A stretch of 64,000 nt of DNA from Pseudomonas sp. ERMR1:02 (lineage in GTDB: Bacteria; Pseudomonadota; Gammaproteobacteria; Pseudomonadales; Pseudomonadaceae). Shown here in pieces: positions 1 to 8,876 of the stretch; position 1 is the first letter of the stretch; every line of letters starts with the position of its first letter. The notes under the pieces are model-generated. The model ran no database searches, was not told the DNA's origin, and was given only the letters and a program-made list of their open reading frames with translations. Made by a program: the position numbers and the translations under genes. The stretch is taken from the NCBI RefSeq assembly GCF_002277815.1, contig NZ_NKJI01000004.1, positions 310,001 to 374,000 of the forward strand. Direction: 5' to 3'.

Positions 1-927
1 GGAATCGCGCAGCTCGGAATACGCCTTGAAGCTGATACCGGTGACGAACAGGTTCGGGTCGAAACTTGGCTGACTGACCATCGCCAACACTTCGCCGGTT
101 TTCGGGTCCAGCGCTACTACCGCGCCGCGACGACCACCAAGCGCAGCTTCGGCGGCTTCCTGCAATTTGATGTCCAGGCTCAGGACGATGTCCTTGCCGG
201 GAATCGGATCGGTACGCTTGAGCACACGCAGAACGCGGCCCCGAGCGTTGGTCTCGACTTCCTCGTAACCCACCTGACCGTGCAACTCCGGCTCGTAAAA
301 ACGCTCGATGCCGGTTTTGCCAATTTGATGGGTGCCGCTGTAACTCACCGGATCCAGAGATTTGAGCTCTTTCTCGTTGATCCGCCCCATGTATCCCACC
401 GAGTGCGCGAAATGCGCGCCCTGCGGGTAGTGGCGAACCAGTTGCGCGACCACTTCCACGCCCGGCAGCCGGAACTGATTCACGGCGATCCGCGCGATCT
501 GCTCTTCGGTCAATTCGAACATGATCGGCACCGGCTCGAACGGCCGGCGCCCCTGGCGCATGCGCTTCTCGAAGATCACCCGATCCTCAGGCGTCAGCTC
601 CAGCACCTGGACGATCACATCGAGCACTTGCTGCCAATCGCCAGAGCGCTCGCGGGTCATGCTCAGGCTGAAGCTGGGCCGGTTGTCCGCAATGACCACA
701 CCATTGCGGTCGTAAATCAACCCACGGGGTGGCGGAATCGGTTGCACATGGACGCGGTTGTTTTCCGACAAGGTCGAGTGGTACTCGTACTGGATCACCT
801 GCAGGAAATACAAACGCGCGATCAGCACGCCAATCAGCGTCACTACCGCAATTGCCCCGAACACGACGCGGCCACGCACCAGACGGGCGTCTTTTTCGTG
901 GTCCTTGATGCGGATCGGTTGGGACAT
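1..927 (-). CDS. mrdA: Penicillin-binding protein 2 (peptidoglycan transpeptidase), C-terminus cut by window edge
   Basis: High-molecular-weight class B penicillin-binding protein that crosslinks peptidoglycan during cell elongation, working with RodA at the inner membrane. The minus-strand frame starts at the ATG at 925-927 (MSQPIRIKDHEKDARLVRGR) and stays open to base 1, about 309 residues. A single N-terminal membrane segment at about residues 20-42 follows a basic stretch. Next come the dimerisation-domain features PPRGLIYDRNG, the motif GYMGRINEKE, and a segment with GRRGAVVALDPKTGEVLAMVS typical of the start of the transpeptidase domain. The catalytic SxxK, SxN and KTG motifs lie beyond the window. 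It is followed by rlmH-rsfS-nadD-proA upstream, the usual Pseudomonas order. Confidence 0.95.
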   Translation of the reverse strand, partial: MSQPIRIKDHEKDARLVRGRVVFGAIAVVTLIGVLIARLYFLQVIQYEYHSTLSENNRVHVQPIPPPRGLIYDRNGVVIADNRPSFSLSMTRERSGDWQQVLDVIVQVLELTPEDRVIFEKRMRQGRRPFEPVPIMFELTEEQIARIAVNQFRLPGVEVVAQLVRHYPQGAHFAHSVGYMGRINEKELKSLDPVSYSGTHQIGKTGIERFYEPELHGQVGYEEVETNARGRVLRVLKRTDPIPGKDIVLSLDIKLQEAAEAALGGRRGAVVALDPKTGEVLAMVSQPSFDPNLFVTGISFKAYSELRDS

Positions 928-937
928 GAGGGCAGAA

Positions 938-1405
938 CTACTTGTGGTAAGGGTGGCCGGACAGCACGGTCCAGGCACGATACAGCTGTTCGCCGATCAG
1001 AATTCGCACCAGCGGGTGCGGCAACGTCAACGGCGAGAGAGACCAGCGTTGATCGGCGCGGGCGCAGACTTCCGGCGCCAGCCCTTCGGGGCCGCCGACC
1101 ATGAAATTCACCGTGCGCGAGTCCAGCCGCCAGCGATCGAGCTCGACCGCCAGTTGCTCGGTACTCCAGGGCTTGCCGTGGACTTCGAGGGTGACAACGC
1201 GCTCGTTCGGCCCGACCTTGGCCAGCATGGCTTCGCCTTCCTGTCGGATGAAGCGCGCCACGTCGGCGTTCTTGCCACGAGTATTGAGCGGTATTTCCAC
1301 CAGTTCCAGCGCCAGCTCGGACGGAAGACGCTTGGCATATTCATGCCAGCCTTCTTCCACCCACTTGGGCATGCGGGAACCGACGGCGATCAGTCGCAGT
1401 CGCAC
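938..1405 (-). CDS. rlmH: 23S rRNA (pseudouridine-1915-N3)-methyltransferase RlmH
   Basis: SPOUT-class methyltransferase that methylates pseudouridine 1915 in helix 69 of 23S rRNA on the assembled 70S ribosome, using SAM. It has 155 residues, the standard family length. It begins [19 protein letters not shown] and contains the SAM-binding knot sequence [14 protein letters not shown] and the C-terminal [18 protein letters not shown](T) typical of the family. It lies 10 bp upstream of mrdA and 9 bp downstream of rsfS on the same strand, so the three genes are probably cotranscribed. Confidence 0.97.
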   Translation of the reverse strand: MRLRLIAVGSRMPKWVEEGWHEYAKRLPSELALELVEIPLNTRGKNADVARFIRQEGEAMLAKVGPNERVVTLEVHGKPWSTEQLAVELDRWRLDSRTVNFMVGGPEGLAPEVCARADQRWSLSPLTLPHPLVRILIGEQLYRAWTVLSGHPYHK

Positions 1406-1414
1406 AGCCGTTCC

Positions 1415-1909
1415 TTATTCCTGGTCTTTGTTGAGCTTGGTGAAATGCTCGTGACCAACTTCAGGGCTGTGGTGTTTACCATCGGCAGCACGGCTCTGCT
1501 CGGCACCTTTCCACAGGCGCTCCAGGTCGTAGAACTGACGGGCGTTGGAGGTCATCATGTGGACGATCACGTCGTCCATGTCCAGCAATACCCAGTCGCT
1601 ATCGCCCTTGCCTTCTTCACCCAACGGCTTAATGCCCAGGGCCTTTACAGCCTCGCGAACCTTATCGAGCATTGCGCCGATCTGGCGGTTGGACGTACCG
1701 GTGGCGATGATCATGTAGTCAGTGATGCTCTGCTTTTCACGAACATCGATTACCAACACGTCCTGGGCTTTGACGTCTTCCAGGGCCGCTACGGCGATCT
1801 TGACCAGGTCATCGCCTTTCGGAGGCTCAACACTGAGAACCTTTTCAGGCAGCGGAGCACTCTTGAACGTGCCTTTACGCTTTACTTTGTTTACTTCGTT
1901 GTTCGTCAT
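1415..1909 (-). CDS. rsfS: Ribosomal silencing factor RsfS
   Basis: Binds ribosomal protein uL14 on the 50S subunit and blocks subunit joining when nutrients are low. The 164-residue protein has the conserved core DVLVIDVREKQSITDYMIIATGTSNRQ and ends the domain with DWVLLDMDDVIVHMM and ARQFYDLERLW. The start at 1909 gives an N-terminal basic extension (MTNNEVNKVKRKGTFKSAPL) of about 35 residues before the domain; a shorter start inside it cannot be excluded. It lies between rlmH and nadD in a same-strand run. Confidence 0.95.
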   Translation of the reverse strand: MTNNEVNKVKRKGTFKSAPLPEKVLSVEPPKGDDLVKIAVAALEDVKAQDVLVIDVREKQSITDYMIIATGTSNRQIGAMLDKVREAVKALGIKPLGEEGKGDSDWVLLDMDDVIVHMMTSNARQFYDLERLWKGAEQSRAADGKHHSPEVGHEHFTKLNKDQE

Positions 1910-1982
1910 ATAAAACTCGTTTTGCTCGTATGTTCGGGCGCTTCAATACACGTTGTTGCCACGTGCCTTGAGGCACTCCTAT

Positions 1983-2671
1983 TCAGTTCGGCACACGGTA
2001 AAGTCCGTGCGCATCGATGTAGGCCAGGACCGCGTCGGGCACCAGGAAACGTACCGACTTACCGCTGGCCAGCAGTTGACGGATCTGGGTGGCGGATACC
2101 GCGAGCGGCGTCTGCCAGACGAATGCAATCTGTCCGCTCGGCCCTTTGAGGGCCAGCGGGTCGCTCACCGAGCGCGCTGCCAGCAGGTTGCGCAAGGCAT
2201 CCGGCGGTTCGCTGTCGGCATCCGGGCGTTGCAGCACCAGGATGTGGCAATGCTGGAGCAACTCTTCCCAGCGGTGCCAAGTGGGCAGGCCGCAAAATGC
2301 GTCCCAGCCCAAAAGCAGAAAAACCTGGTCATTCGCGGCCAGCTCGGCACGCATCAGTTCCAGGGTATCGATGGTGTAGGACGGTTTGTCCCGCTGCAAT
2401 TCGCGGGCGTCCACCACCAACGGGGCCACACCGGCCACCGCGCACTCGACCATCGCCAGACGGTCTTTCGCCGACACTTGCGGCGTATCCCGATGGGGCG
2501 GCCTGGCACTGGGTGTCAGACGCAGCTCATCGAGCGCCAGCGATTCGGCGACTTCCAGCGCACCACGCAAATGGCCGACGTGCACCGGGTCAAAAGTCCC
2601 CCCAGTACGCCAATGCGTCTGGGTAGAGGCGCGCTGGCGGTTACCGGAACTGATGGATCGAGGTCGCCCAA
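1983..2671 (-). pseudogene. nadD: Nicotinate-nucleotide adenylyltransferase NadD, broken by a one-base deletion (probably sequencing error)
   Basis: Forms nicotinate adenine dinucleotide from NaMN and ATP in NAD synthesis. The main frame covers [13 protein letters not shown] through [31 protein letters not shown]. The N-terminal ATP-binding motif GGTFDPVH is split: RRIGVLGG lies in another frame and is joined only if the run of six C at 2598-2603 (plus strand) is read as seven, which restores [11 protein letters not shown] exactly. The rest of the gene is intact. The start is uncertain: a TTG at 2671 just after the proA stop has an AGGAG about 10 nt upstream, and an ATG at 2707 would overlap proA. 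Confidence 0.88.
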
Positions 2672-2672
2672 G

Positions 2673-3942
2673 TCAGACCGACTCCTGTCCGCGCAGTTGG
2701 CCATCACCGACCACGACGTACTTCTCGCAGGTCAGACCTTCGAGGCCGACCGGGCCGCGGGCGTGCAGCTTATCAGTAGAAATGCCGATCTCGGCACCCA
2801 ATCCGTATTCGAAGCCATCGGCGAAGCACGTCGGGGTGTTGATCATCACCGACGAGGAGTCGACTTCAGCCACGAAACGCCGGGTGTCGCCCTGGTGTTC
2901 GCTGACAATCGAATCGGTGTGGTGAGAGCCGTAATGATTGATGTGCTCGATGGCCTGCTCCAGCCCGTCGACCACGCGGATCGACAGGATCGGCGCGAGA
3001 TATTCGGTGCTCCAGTCTTCCTCGGTGGCCGGCAGCGCATCGATGATCGCCCGGGTGCGTTCGCAGCCGCGCAGTTCGACGCCTTTTTCGCGGAACTGGG
3101 CAGCCATCGCCGGCAGGAAATTTTTAGCAACGATTTGATCGACCAGCAGTGTCTCCATTGCACCACAGATGCCATAGCGATAAGTCTTGGCATTGAACGC
3201 AATGCGCTGGGCTTTCGGCAGGTCGGCGTGGGCACTGACATAAACGTGGCAGATGCCGTCCAGATGCTTGATTACCGGCACACGGGCATCGCGGCTGACT
3301 CGCTCGATCAGGCCACGGCCGCCACGGGGCACGATGACATCTACGTACTCGGGCATGGTGATCAACGCACCAACGGCGGCGCGGTCAGTTGTTTCGACTA
3401 CTTGCACCACGGCGGCGGGCAGATCGGCTTCGGCCAGGCCGCGCTGGATGCAGGCGGCGATGGCGCGATTGGAGTGAATGGCTTCGGAGCCGCCCCGCAG
3501 GATGGTCGCGTTGCCGGATTTCAAGCACAGGCTGGCGGCATCGATAGTCACGTTCGGCCGCGACTCGTAGATGATTCCGATCACGCCAGCGGCACACGCA
3601 TCTTGCCGACCTGAATTCCCGACGGCCGATAGCTCATGTCGCGGATCGCGCCGACAGGGTCCGGCAGTGCCGCCACCTGGCGCAGCCCCACGATCATGCC
3701 GTCGATACGGGCCGGGTCAGCGCCAGGCGTTCAAGCAACGCCGGCTCCAGGCCATTGGCGCGACCTGCCGCCAGATCCAGCTCATTGGCAGCGGTCAGCT
3801 CGGCGCGGGCAGCGTCCAGCGCGTTTGCGGCGGCCTGCAGCGCACGGTTCTTCTGCGCAGTGCTGGCACGGCCAATGACGCGGGAAGCCTCGCGGGCAGC
3901 GCGACCCAAGCGGGTCATGTAGTCAAGAACGGACTCAGTCAT
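2673..3942 (-). pseudogene. proA: Gamma-glutamyl phosphate reductase ProA, broken by two one-base deletions (probably sequencing errors)
   Basis: NADPH-dependent reduction of gamma-glutamyl phosphate to glutamate-5-semialdehyde, the second step of proline synthesis. The gene starts at the ATG 3940-3942 ([20 protein letters not shown]) and ends at 2673. Three frames join into one full ProA. After ALLERLALT a base is missing in the GGG run at 3714-3716; restoring it gives [21 protein letters not shown] second base is missing at 3586-3587; restoring it gives [18 protein letters not shown]. The remaining 303 codons are clean and include the catalytic cysteine region [17 protein letters not shown]. 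All family motifs survive, so decay is unlikely. Confidence 0.9.
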
Positions 3943-4131
3943 GGTCTGGCGTGGTCTTTGATAAGGTCTTGGTAAAGAGTAAAGCGGCAGATTATAGCTG
4001 TCGTGTCTCCCGACTAACAGCGGTGACGGGCGGATGGTCGAAATGGAGGGCAATTTGCCGACGTTCAGCCGGGATTAAGCTGCAAATTGTTATCATCACG
4101 ACCCCATCAGCCCTGATAAACGCCGTTCATC

Positions 4132-4830
4132 ATGTCCAATCTGACTGTTCGAGCATCCACCGAAAGCCTGCCCAAGGGCCTCCCGGACGCGTTTTTCGAC
4201 CGAGACGCGCAAATTCTGGCCCGGGATTTACTGGGCAAAGTCATCCGCCATCGGGTCGGCGACCTGTGGCTCAGCGCCCGAATCATCGAAACAGAAGCCT
4301 ATTACTGTGCCGAAAAAGGCAGTCACGCCTCCCTCGGCTATACAGAAAAGCGTAAGGCTTTGTTTCTGGATGGTGGGCACATCTATATGTATTACGCCCG
4401 TGGCGGCGACTCCCTCAATTTCAGCGCTCAAGGCCCGGGCAACGCCGTACTGATCAAATCCGCCTACCCGTGGGTTGATGAGATTGGCGGTCCGGCAAGC
4501 CTTGCGCAGATGCTATTGAATAACCCGGACGCCCAGGGCCGCCCTCGCCCGTCGCAAAAGCTTTGCGCCGGGCAGACGCTACTGTGCAAGTCTTTGGGCT
4601 TGAGGGTGCCGGTCTGGGATGCCAAGCGCTTCGATCACGAGGTACTGCTGGTAGAAGACGTCGGCCAGACGCCCATCCATGTTATCCAGGCCACGCGTCT
4701 GGGCATTCCTCACGGGCGCGACGAATACCTGATGTACCGCTTCGTCGACGCGACCTACGCAGCCTATTGCACGCGCAACCCGCTGCGACGAGGGCAGGTC
4801 GAAGGTCGCGATTATTTTGTGCTGTCCTGA
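4132..4830 (+). CDS. DNA-3-methyladenine glycosylase (AAG/MPG family)
   Basis: Base-excision repair enzyme that removes 3-methyladenine and related alkylated or deaminated purines. The 232-residue protein matches the AAG fold: LARDLLGKVIRH near residue 26, IIETEAYYC with the catalytic glutamate near residue 48, HIYMYYARGGDSLNFSAQG in the middle, and SQKLCAGQTLLCKSLGL later. The C-terminus extends to YFVLS. It is divergent from proA across about 190 bp that include an AT-rich promoter region, and it is followed by a REP pair. It is unrelated in fold to Tag and AlkA. Confidence 0.93.
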   Translation: MSNLTVRASTESLPKGLPDAFFDRDAQILARDLLGKVIRHRVGDLWLSARIIETEAYYCAEKGSHASLGYTEKRKALFLDGGHIYMYYARGGDSLNFSAQGPGNAVLIKSAYPWVDEIGGPASLAQMLLNNPDAQGRPRPSQKLCAGQTLLCKSLGLRVPVWDAKRFDHEVLLVEDVGQTPIHVIQATRLGIPHGRDEYLMYRFVDATYAAYCTRNPLRRGQVEGRDYFVLS

Positions 4831-4863
4831 CACTTGCCGGGACTTGAAGCAAACGGGACGCAA

Positions 4864-4953
4864 TGTGGGAGCGGGCTTGCTCGCGAAAGCGACCTTCCAG
4901 TCAACTTTGATGTTGCCTGACACTCCGCTTTCGCGAGCAAGCCCGCTCCCACA
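4864..4953. repeat. Paired REP palindrome
   Basis: Arms at 4864-4891 and 4926-4953 are inverted copies of TGTGGGAGCGGGCTTGCTCG followed by CGAAAGCG, separated by a 34-bp loop. It is one of the standard intergenic REP pairs of Pseudomonas and may act as a transcript-end stabiliser after the glycosylase gene. Confidence 0.93.
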
Positions 4954-5023
4954 GGGTTCTGTAGTGATTTTAGAGTTGTGCTGGTCCCCTGGAATCAATT
5001 AAACATTCAATGGAGTTGTTTTT

Positions 5024-6340
5024 ATGGGCCCATGGCTCGATAGCGTGACCGGTTGGTTGACGGTCAACCCGCAATGGCTGGCGGCAGCGGTATTCATCGT
5101 GGCCTTCGTCGAATGCCTGGCAATTGCCGGACTGATCGTGCCCGGCACGGTTTTGCTGTTCGCCGTGGCGGTACTGGCCGGCAGCGGAGCGCTGTCGTTG
5201 AGTGAAACGTTGCTGCTGGGGTTCATCGCCGGGGTGCTCGGCGATGTGGTTTCGTACTTCCTGGGGCGCCATTTCCATCAGAACATCCGACGCCTGCCTG
5301 GACTGCGCCATCATCCGGAGTGGATAGCCGGGGCTGAGACGTATTTCCAGCGCTACGGCATCGCCAGCCTGCTGGTCGGGCGCTTTATCGGCCCCTTGCG
5401 CCCCATGCTACCGATGGTGGCAGGGATGTTCGACATGCCGTTCCCGCGTTTCTTCGCCGTTAGCCTGCTGGCCGCTGCGGGGTGGTCGGTGGCGTACCTG
5501 TTGCCGGGCTGGGCCACCGGTGCGGCAATTCGCTTGCCATTGCCCGAGGGCTTCTGGCCGCAGGCCGGGATCGTTGTCGGCAGCATTGCGCTGATGGTGG
5601 GGCTGAGCGCAACCAGCAGTCTGCGCAAGCATCGCAAGGCCACGATTTTTATCACAGGGATGAGTTTTCTGATTCTGGCGGCGCTGTTTATCGGTTATTC
5701 GCACCTGAGCGCTCTCGATCAAGGGCTGATGACCCTGGTGCAGGAACATCGCAGCCCTATCCTCGATGAAGTGGCCGTGGTCTTCACGCTCATCGGCGAA
5801 TTTCGCAACATGCTGGTGTTCAGTGCCTTGCTGGTAGTGCTGCTGCTGATTACCCGGCAATGGCGCCAGGCAATCTTTGCTTGCAGCACGTTGCTATTTA
5901 CCGCGCTGGGCAACACCCTGACCAAACATTTTTTCGCACGCATGCGTCCGGAAGTGTTGAGCGACCCGTTGACCAGCTACAGCATGCCCAGTGGTCATGC
6001 CTCCGGCTCCTTTGCGCTGTTCCTGACGCTTGCCGTACTGGCCGGTCGCGGACAACCGCCGCGGATGCGCCTGACCTGGCTGCTGGTGGGCTGCCTGCCG
6101 GCGCTGGCGATCGCTCTGTCGCGTGTGTATCTCGGTGCGCATTGGCCAACGGATGTGTTGGCGGGTGCGATGCTGGCCGCGTGTGTCTGTGCGGCGAGCC
6201 TGGGGTTGTGTCAGCGCCGGACTTCGCTCAACGCAATGCCGCCCAAGGTCTGGTGGCTGGTACTGCCATCGCTGGTGGCGCTGTTCGGGTTCTTCGTATT
6301 GCGGCATTTGCCGCAGACGATGTTGAGATACGCGTACTAA
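5024..6340 (+). CDS. DedA-family membrane protein fused to a PAP2-type phosphatase
   Basis: A 438-residue inner-membrane protein with two parts. Residues about 1-200 are a DedA/VTT domain, a family that includes undecaprenyl-phosphate flippases, with VVSYFLGRHFHQN and YFQRYGIASLLVGRFIGPLRP. Residues about 205-438 are a PAP2 lipid phosphatase with KHFFARMRP, SMPSGHASGS and SRVYLGAHWPTDVLAG, the three parts of the phosphatase signature including the catalytic histidines. Such fusions are plausible in lipid-carrier recycling, where one half moves and the other dephosphorylates a polyprenyl or glycerophospholipid; that combined role is inference. GGAG precedes the ATG. Confidence 0.92.
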   Translation: MGPWLDSVTGWLTVNPQWLAAAVFIVAFVECLAIAGLIVPGTVLLFAVAVLAGSGALSLSETLLLGFIAGVLGDVVSYFLGRHFHQNIRRLPGLRHHPEWIAGAETYFQRYGIASLLVGRFIGPLRPMLPMVAGMFDMPFPRFFAVSLLAAAGWSVAYLLPGWATGAAIRLPLPEGFWPQAGIVVGSIALMVGLSATSSLRKHRKATIFITGMSFLILAALFIGYSHLSALDQGLMTLVQEHRSPILDEVAVVFTLIGEFRNMLVFSALLVVLLLITRQWRQAIFACSTLLFTALGNTLTKHFFARMRPEVLSDPLTSYSMPSGHASGSFALFLTLAVLAGRGQPPRMRLTWLLVGCLPALAIALSRVYLGAHWPTDVLAGAMLAACVCAASLGLCQRRTSLNAMPPKVWWLVLPSLVALFGFFVLRHLPQTMLRYAY

Positions 6341-6349
6341 AGATCAAAA

Positions 6350-6418
6350 GATCGCAGCCTTCGGCAGCTCCTACAGATGTACGCCTTACCTATGTAGGAG
6401 CTGCCGAAGGCTGCGATC
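6350..6418. repeat. REP-like inverted repeat (GATCGCAGCCTTCGGCAGCT class)
   Basis: Perfect 25-bp arms at 6350-6374 and 6394-6418 around a 19-bp loop. The core CAGCCTTCGGCAGCTCCTAC differs from the GGGAGCGGGCTTGC class, so this is a second REP family. It lies between the convergent DedA-PAP2 and LON-domain genes and could terminate both. Confidence 0.92.
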
Positions 6419-6430
6419 TCTTCAGCAGCG

Positions 6431-7021
6431 TCAGGCAAACAACTCACCCTGCAACTCATCCAGCAGCGCCTGTATTGCATCCAGTCGTTGCTGCGGATCA
6501 TCGAGTTGCAGCAGGTCGATCTTGTCCAGTTCGGCGAACGGCAACAAGTAGGCAAGCTGATTGGCCAGCGACTGTTGCCCGGTCGCTTCGGTGCCCATGT
6601 TCAGCGCTTCGACCATCGGGTGCTCGGCCAGAGCCTTGAGCAAGGCCACCAGATCGGCGTCCTCATCCTGCAGCGGTTGTTCCGGTTCGTCTTCCAGCCA
6701 CTCGACCTCGGCGACGGTCAATTGATCGCGCTGCACTTCGGTGCGCAGCACGTGAAAGCGCCGACCGCCCTGCACCCGAATCCCCAACAGGCCATTTTCC
6801 TGCTGTTTGAAATCGGTGATCAGCGCCTCACAACCGACCAGCGCGTACCCTGCCGGGGCGATGCCGACCTCCTCGCCGTCAAGGATGCACACCACACCAA
6901 AGCCGCCACCCTGTTTCATGCAGCGACCGATCATGTCCAGGTAACGCGCCTCGAAAATCTGCAGGTCGAGTATGCAACCTGGAAACAGCACCGTATTCAG
7001 CGGAAAAAGCGGCAGACTCAT
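6431..7021 (-). CDS. LON peptidase N-terminal (substrate-binding) domain protein
   Basis: About 196 residues made of a stand-alone Lon N-terminal domain with no ATPase or protease part. It starts MSLPLFPLNTVLFPGCILDL, followed by IFEARYLDMIGRCM and FGVVCILDGEEVG. The ATG at 7019-7021 has AAGGA seven bases upstream, better placed than the ATG two codons earlier. The role of solitary Lon-N proteins is not settled; substrate or adaptor binding is inferred from the domain. It sits 10 bp downstream of lrgB on the same strand. Confidence 0.9.
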   Translation of the reverse strand: MSLPLFPLNTVLFPGCILDLQIFEARYLDMIGRCMKQGGGFGVVCILDGEEVGIAPAGYALVGCEALITDFKQQENGLLGIRVQGGRRFHVLRTEVQRDQLTVAEVEWLEDEPEQPLQDEDADLVALLKALAEHPMVEALNMGTEATGQQSLANQLAYLLPFAELDKIDLLQLDDPQQRLDAIQALLDELQGELFA

Positions 7022-7031
7022 AGACATTTCC

Positions 7032-7748
7032 TTAAACCACCATCGACACCGCCATCGGCAGCAACACTGCCGTGGCCACGCCCATCAAACTCATCGCCAG
7101 CGCTGCGAAGGCGCCGCACTCTTCATTTTCCTGCATCGCCACTGCCGTGCCGACTGCGTGGGCAGTCATGCCCAACGCCATGCCGCGAGCCTCGGGACTG
7201 TGGACACCGAGGCGGGTCAACAGGCTCGGGCCGAAAATCGCGCCGATCACGCCGGTGATTAACACGAACACCGCCGCCAGCGCCGCGACGCCACCGATCT
7301 GCTCGGCCACCAACATGGCAATTGGCGAGGTCACCGACTTCGGTGCCATGGTCATCAGGATCATGTGCTCAGCCCCGAACCACCAGCCCAGCAACACGCC
7401 CATGCCCGTGGCAACTACACCGCCTATCACCAGCGTAGTAAATATCGGCCAGAACAACTGCCGAATCCGCCGCAGGTTGAGGTAAAGCGGTACGGCCAGC
7501 GCGACCGTGGCGGGGCCGAGCAGGATGCTAAGGATCTCGGTGCTCTTGCGGTACTCGGCATAAGTCAGCCCGCAGCCCACCAGCACACCGATCACCAGCA
7601 GCATGGAGACCAGCACGGGCTGCAAAAAGATCCAGCGGGTTTTCTCGAACACTCCCAGTACAAGCTGATAGGCCCCCAGGGTAATGCCGATGCCGAACAA
7701 CGGATGATGAATCACCGACGCCCAGGCGCCGTGCCAGTCGAAATTCAT
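7032..7748 (-). CDS. lrgB: LrgB/CidB-family inner-membrane protein
   Basis: A 238-residue polytopic membrane protein of the LrgB/CidB/YohK family, partner of the holin-like LrgA/CidA and linked to murein hydrolase control, cell lysis or small organic acid transport. The family signature MTMAPKSVTSPIAMLVAEQ and the glycine-rich HSPEARGMALGMTAHAVGTA are present. The start overlaps the stop of the upstream lrgA gene (ATGA), so the two are translationally coupled. Confidence 0.93.
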   Translation of the reverse strand: MNFDWHGAWASVIHHPLFGIGITLGAYQLVLGVFEKTRWIFLQPVLVSMLLVIGVLVGCGLTYAEYRKSTEILSILLGPATVALAVPLYLNLRRIRQLFWPIFTTLVIGGVVATGMGVLLGWWFGAEHMILMTMAPKSVTSPIAMLVAEQIGGVAALAAVFVLITGVIGAIFGPSLLTRLGVHSPEARGMALGMTAHAVGTAVAMQENEECGAFAALAMSLMGVATAVLLPMAVSMVV

Positions 7749-8110
7749 TGGCCATCCTCAGAGGGATGAGCGTGCCGCTTGACCATGCGCTGCATCAGCA
7801 CACCGGCAAAAGCCATCGACAGCAACAGGGACAAGACCAGCGCGCCGACAATGGCCCAGAAGTCCGCCGCGATGTCGGCGGCGTACACCATCACACCCAC
7901 GGCCGGCGGCACCAGCAGCAATGGCAGGTAGCGCAGCAGGCTGCTGGCCGCCAGATTCAGCGGTTCACCAACCTGACCACGGCAGATCAAAAAAACCAGC
8001 AACAGCAGCAGGCCGACAATCGGCCCCGGCAGGACCGGTATAAACAAATGGTTGATCGCGGTGCCGAGCAATTGGAACAGCACCAGCCAGGTCAGGCCAC
8101 GTAACAACAT
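7745..8110 (-). CDS. lrgA: LrgA/CidA-family holin-like protein
   Basis: A 121-residue protein with four predicted membrane segments and the family motif HLFIPVLPGPIVGLLLLLVF near residues 21-40. It is the holin-like partner of lrgB and the first gene of the pair. Its basic C-terminus (QRMVKRHAHPSEDGQ) is cytoplasmic by the positive-inside rule. The roughly 200 bp to the divergent MaoC gene at 8308 must hold both promoters; no clear operator was seen. Confidence 0.92.
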   Translation of the reverse strand: MLLRGLTWLVLFQLLGTAINHLFIPVLPGPIVGLLLLLVFLICRGQVGEPLNLAASSLLRYLPLLLVPPAVGVMVYAADIAADFWAIVGALVLSLLLSMAFAGVLMQRMVKRHAHPSEDGQ

Positions 8111-8307
8111 CTTTCATCTCCCGCAAAACCCTTCACCCGCACTGACGGGCCGAGCATTATAAGCACGCCTGCCCTATACATCGGCATTCGCCAAAAGCAT
8201 GGACGGTTGACCGCAGCAATTTGCCATGTTGATCTAAAGTGGTAATCCGGGAGGTCAAATCCCCCCACTTCAAAACTATAAAATCGATGAACCCAAGGAG
8301 AGTCTCA

Positions 8308-8763
8308 ATGCCCTATGTTCCAGTTGCAGAGCTCAATGATTATGTCGGCAAGGAACTTGGACGTTCCGAATGGCTCACGATCGATCAGGAGCGCATCAAC
8401 CTGTTCGCCGAAGCCACAGGGGACTATCAGTTCATCCACGTCGACCCGGTCAAAGCCGCGCAAACGCCATTTGGCAGCACCATTGCTCACGGATTCCTGT
8501 CGCTATCGCTGATCCCGAAACTGATGCTAGACATCCTCATCCTTCCTGAAGGTTTGAAGATGGTGGTCAATTATGGCCTGGACAGCGTGCGTTTCATTCA
8601 ACCGGTCAAGGTCAACTCGAAAGTACGCCTCAAGGTCGAATTGACCGAAGTCACCGAGAAAAAACCCGGCCAATGGCTGCTCAAGGCCACCGCCACGCTG
8701 GAAATCGAAGGCTCGGACAAACCGGCGTATATCGCTGAACCTTTGTCGCTCTGCTTCGTGTAA
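8308..8763 (+). CDS. MaoC-family (R)-hydratase
   Basis: A 151-residue hot-dog-fold enoyl-CoA hydratase-like protein. The hydratase motif is visible as INLFAEATGDYQFIHVDP around residues 32-49, containing the catalytic Asp and His, followed by AAQTPFGSTIAHGFLSLSL. The ATG at 8308-8310 is preceded by AAGGAG at 8295-8300, which decides this start over an upstream in-frame ATG. It stands alone as a single-gene unit. Substrate unknown; (R)-3-hydroxyacyl-CoA dehydration is the family expectation. Confidence 0.93.
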   Translation: MPYVPVAELNDYVGKELGRSEWLTIDQERINLFAEATGDYQFIHVDPVKAAQTPFGSTIAHGFLSLSLIPKLMLDILILPEGLKMVVNYGLDSVRFIQPVKVNSKVRLKVELTEVTEKKPGQWLLKATATLEIEGSDKPAYIAEPLSLCFV

Positions 8764-8876
8764 ACCTTGCTGGATGCGAAGCAGCTCATGCTGTTTCGCA
8801 CCCACCGCTTTTCTACCGGCTGTATAACGACACATAGCTGCGGCATACTCGGTCGCCTAATTGCCCGGAACCCGCT

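Noticed and set aside
758..2149. 463-codon plus-strand open frame
   Set aside because: It lies antisense to mrdA, rlmH, rsfS and nadD, which are clear family members; long antisense frames are common in high-GC DNA.
3586..3716. Programmed frameshifting in proA
   Set aside because: No slippery heptamer or stimulatory structure was recognised, and similar one-base losses occur in three other genes, so sequencing error is simpler.
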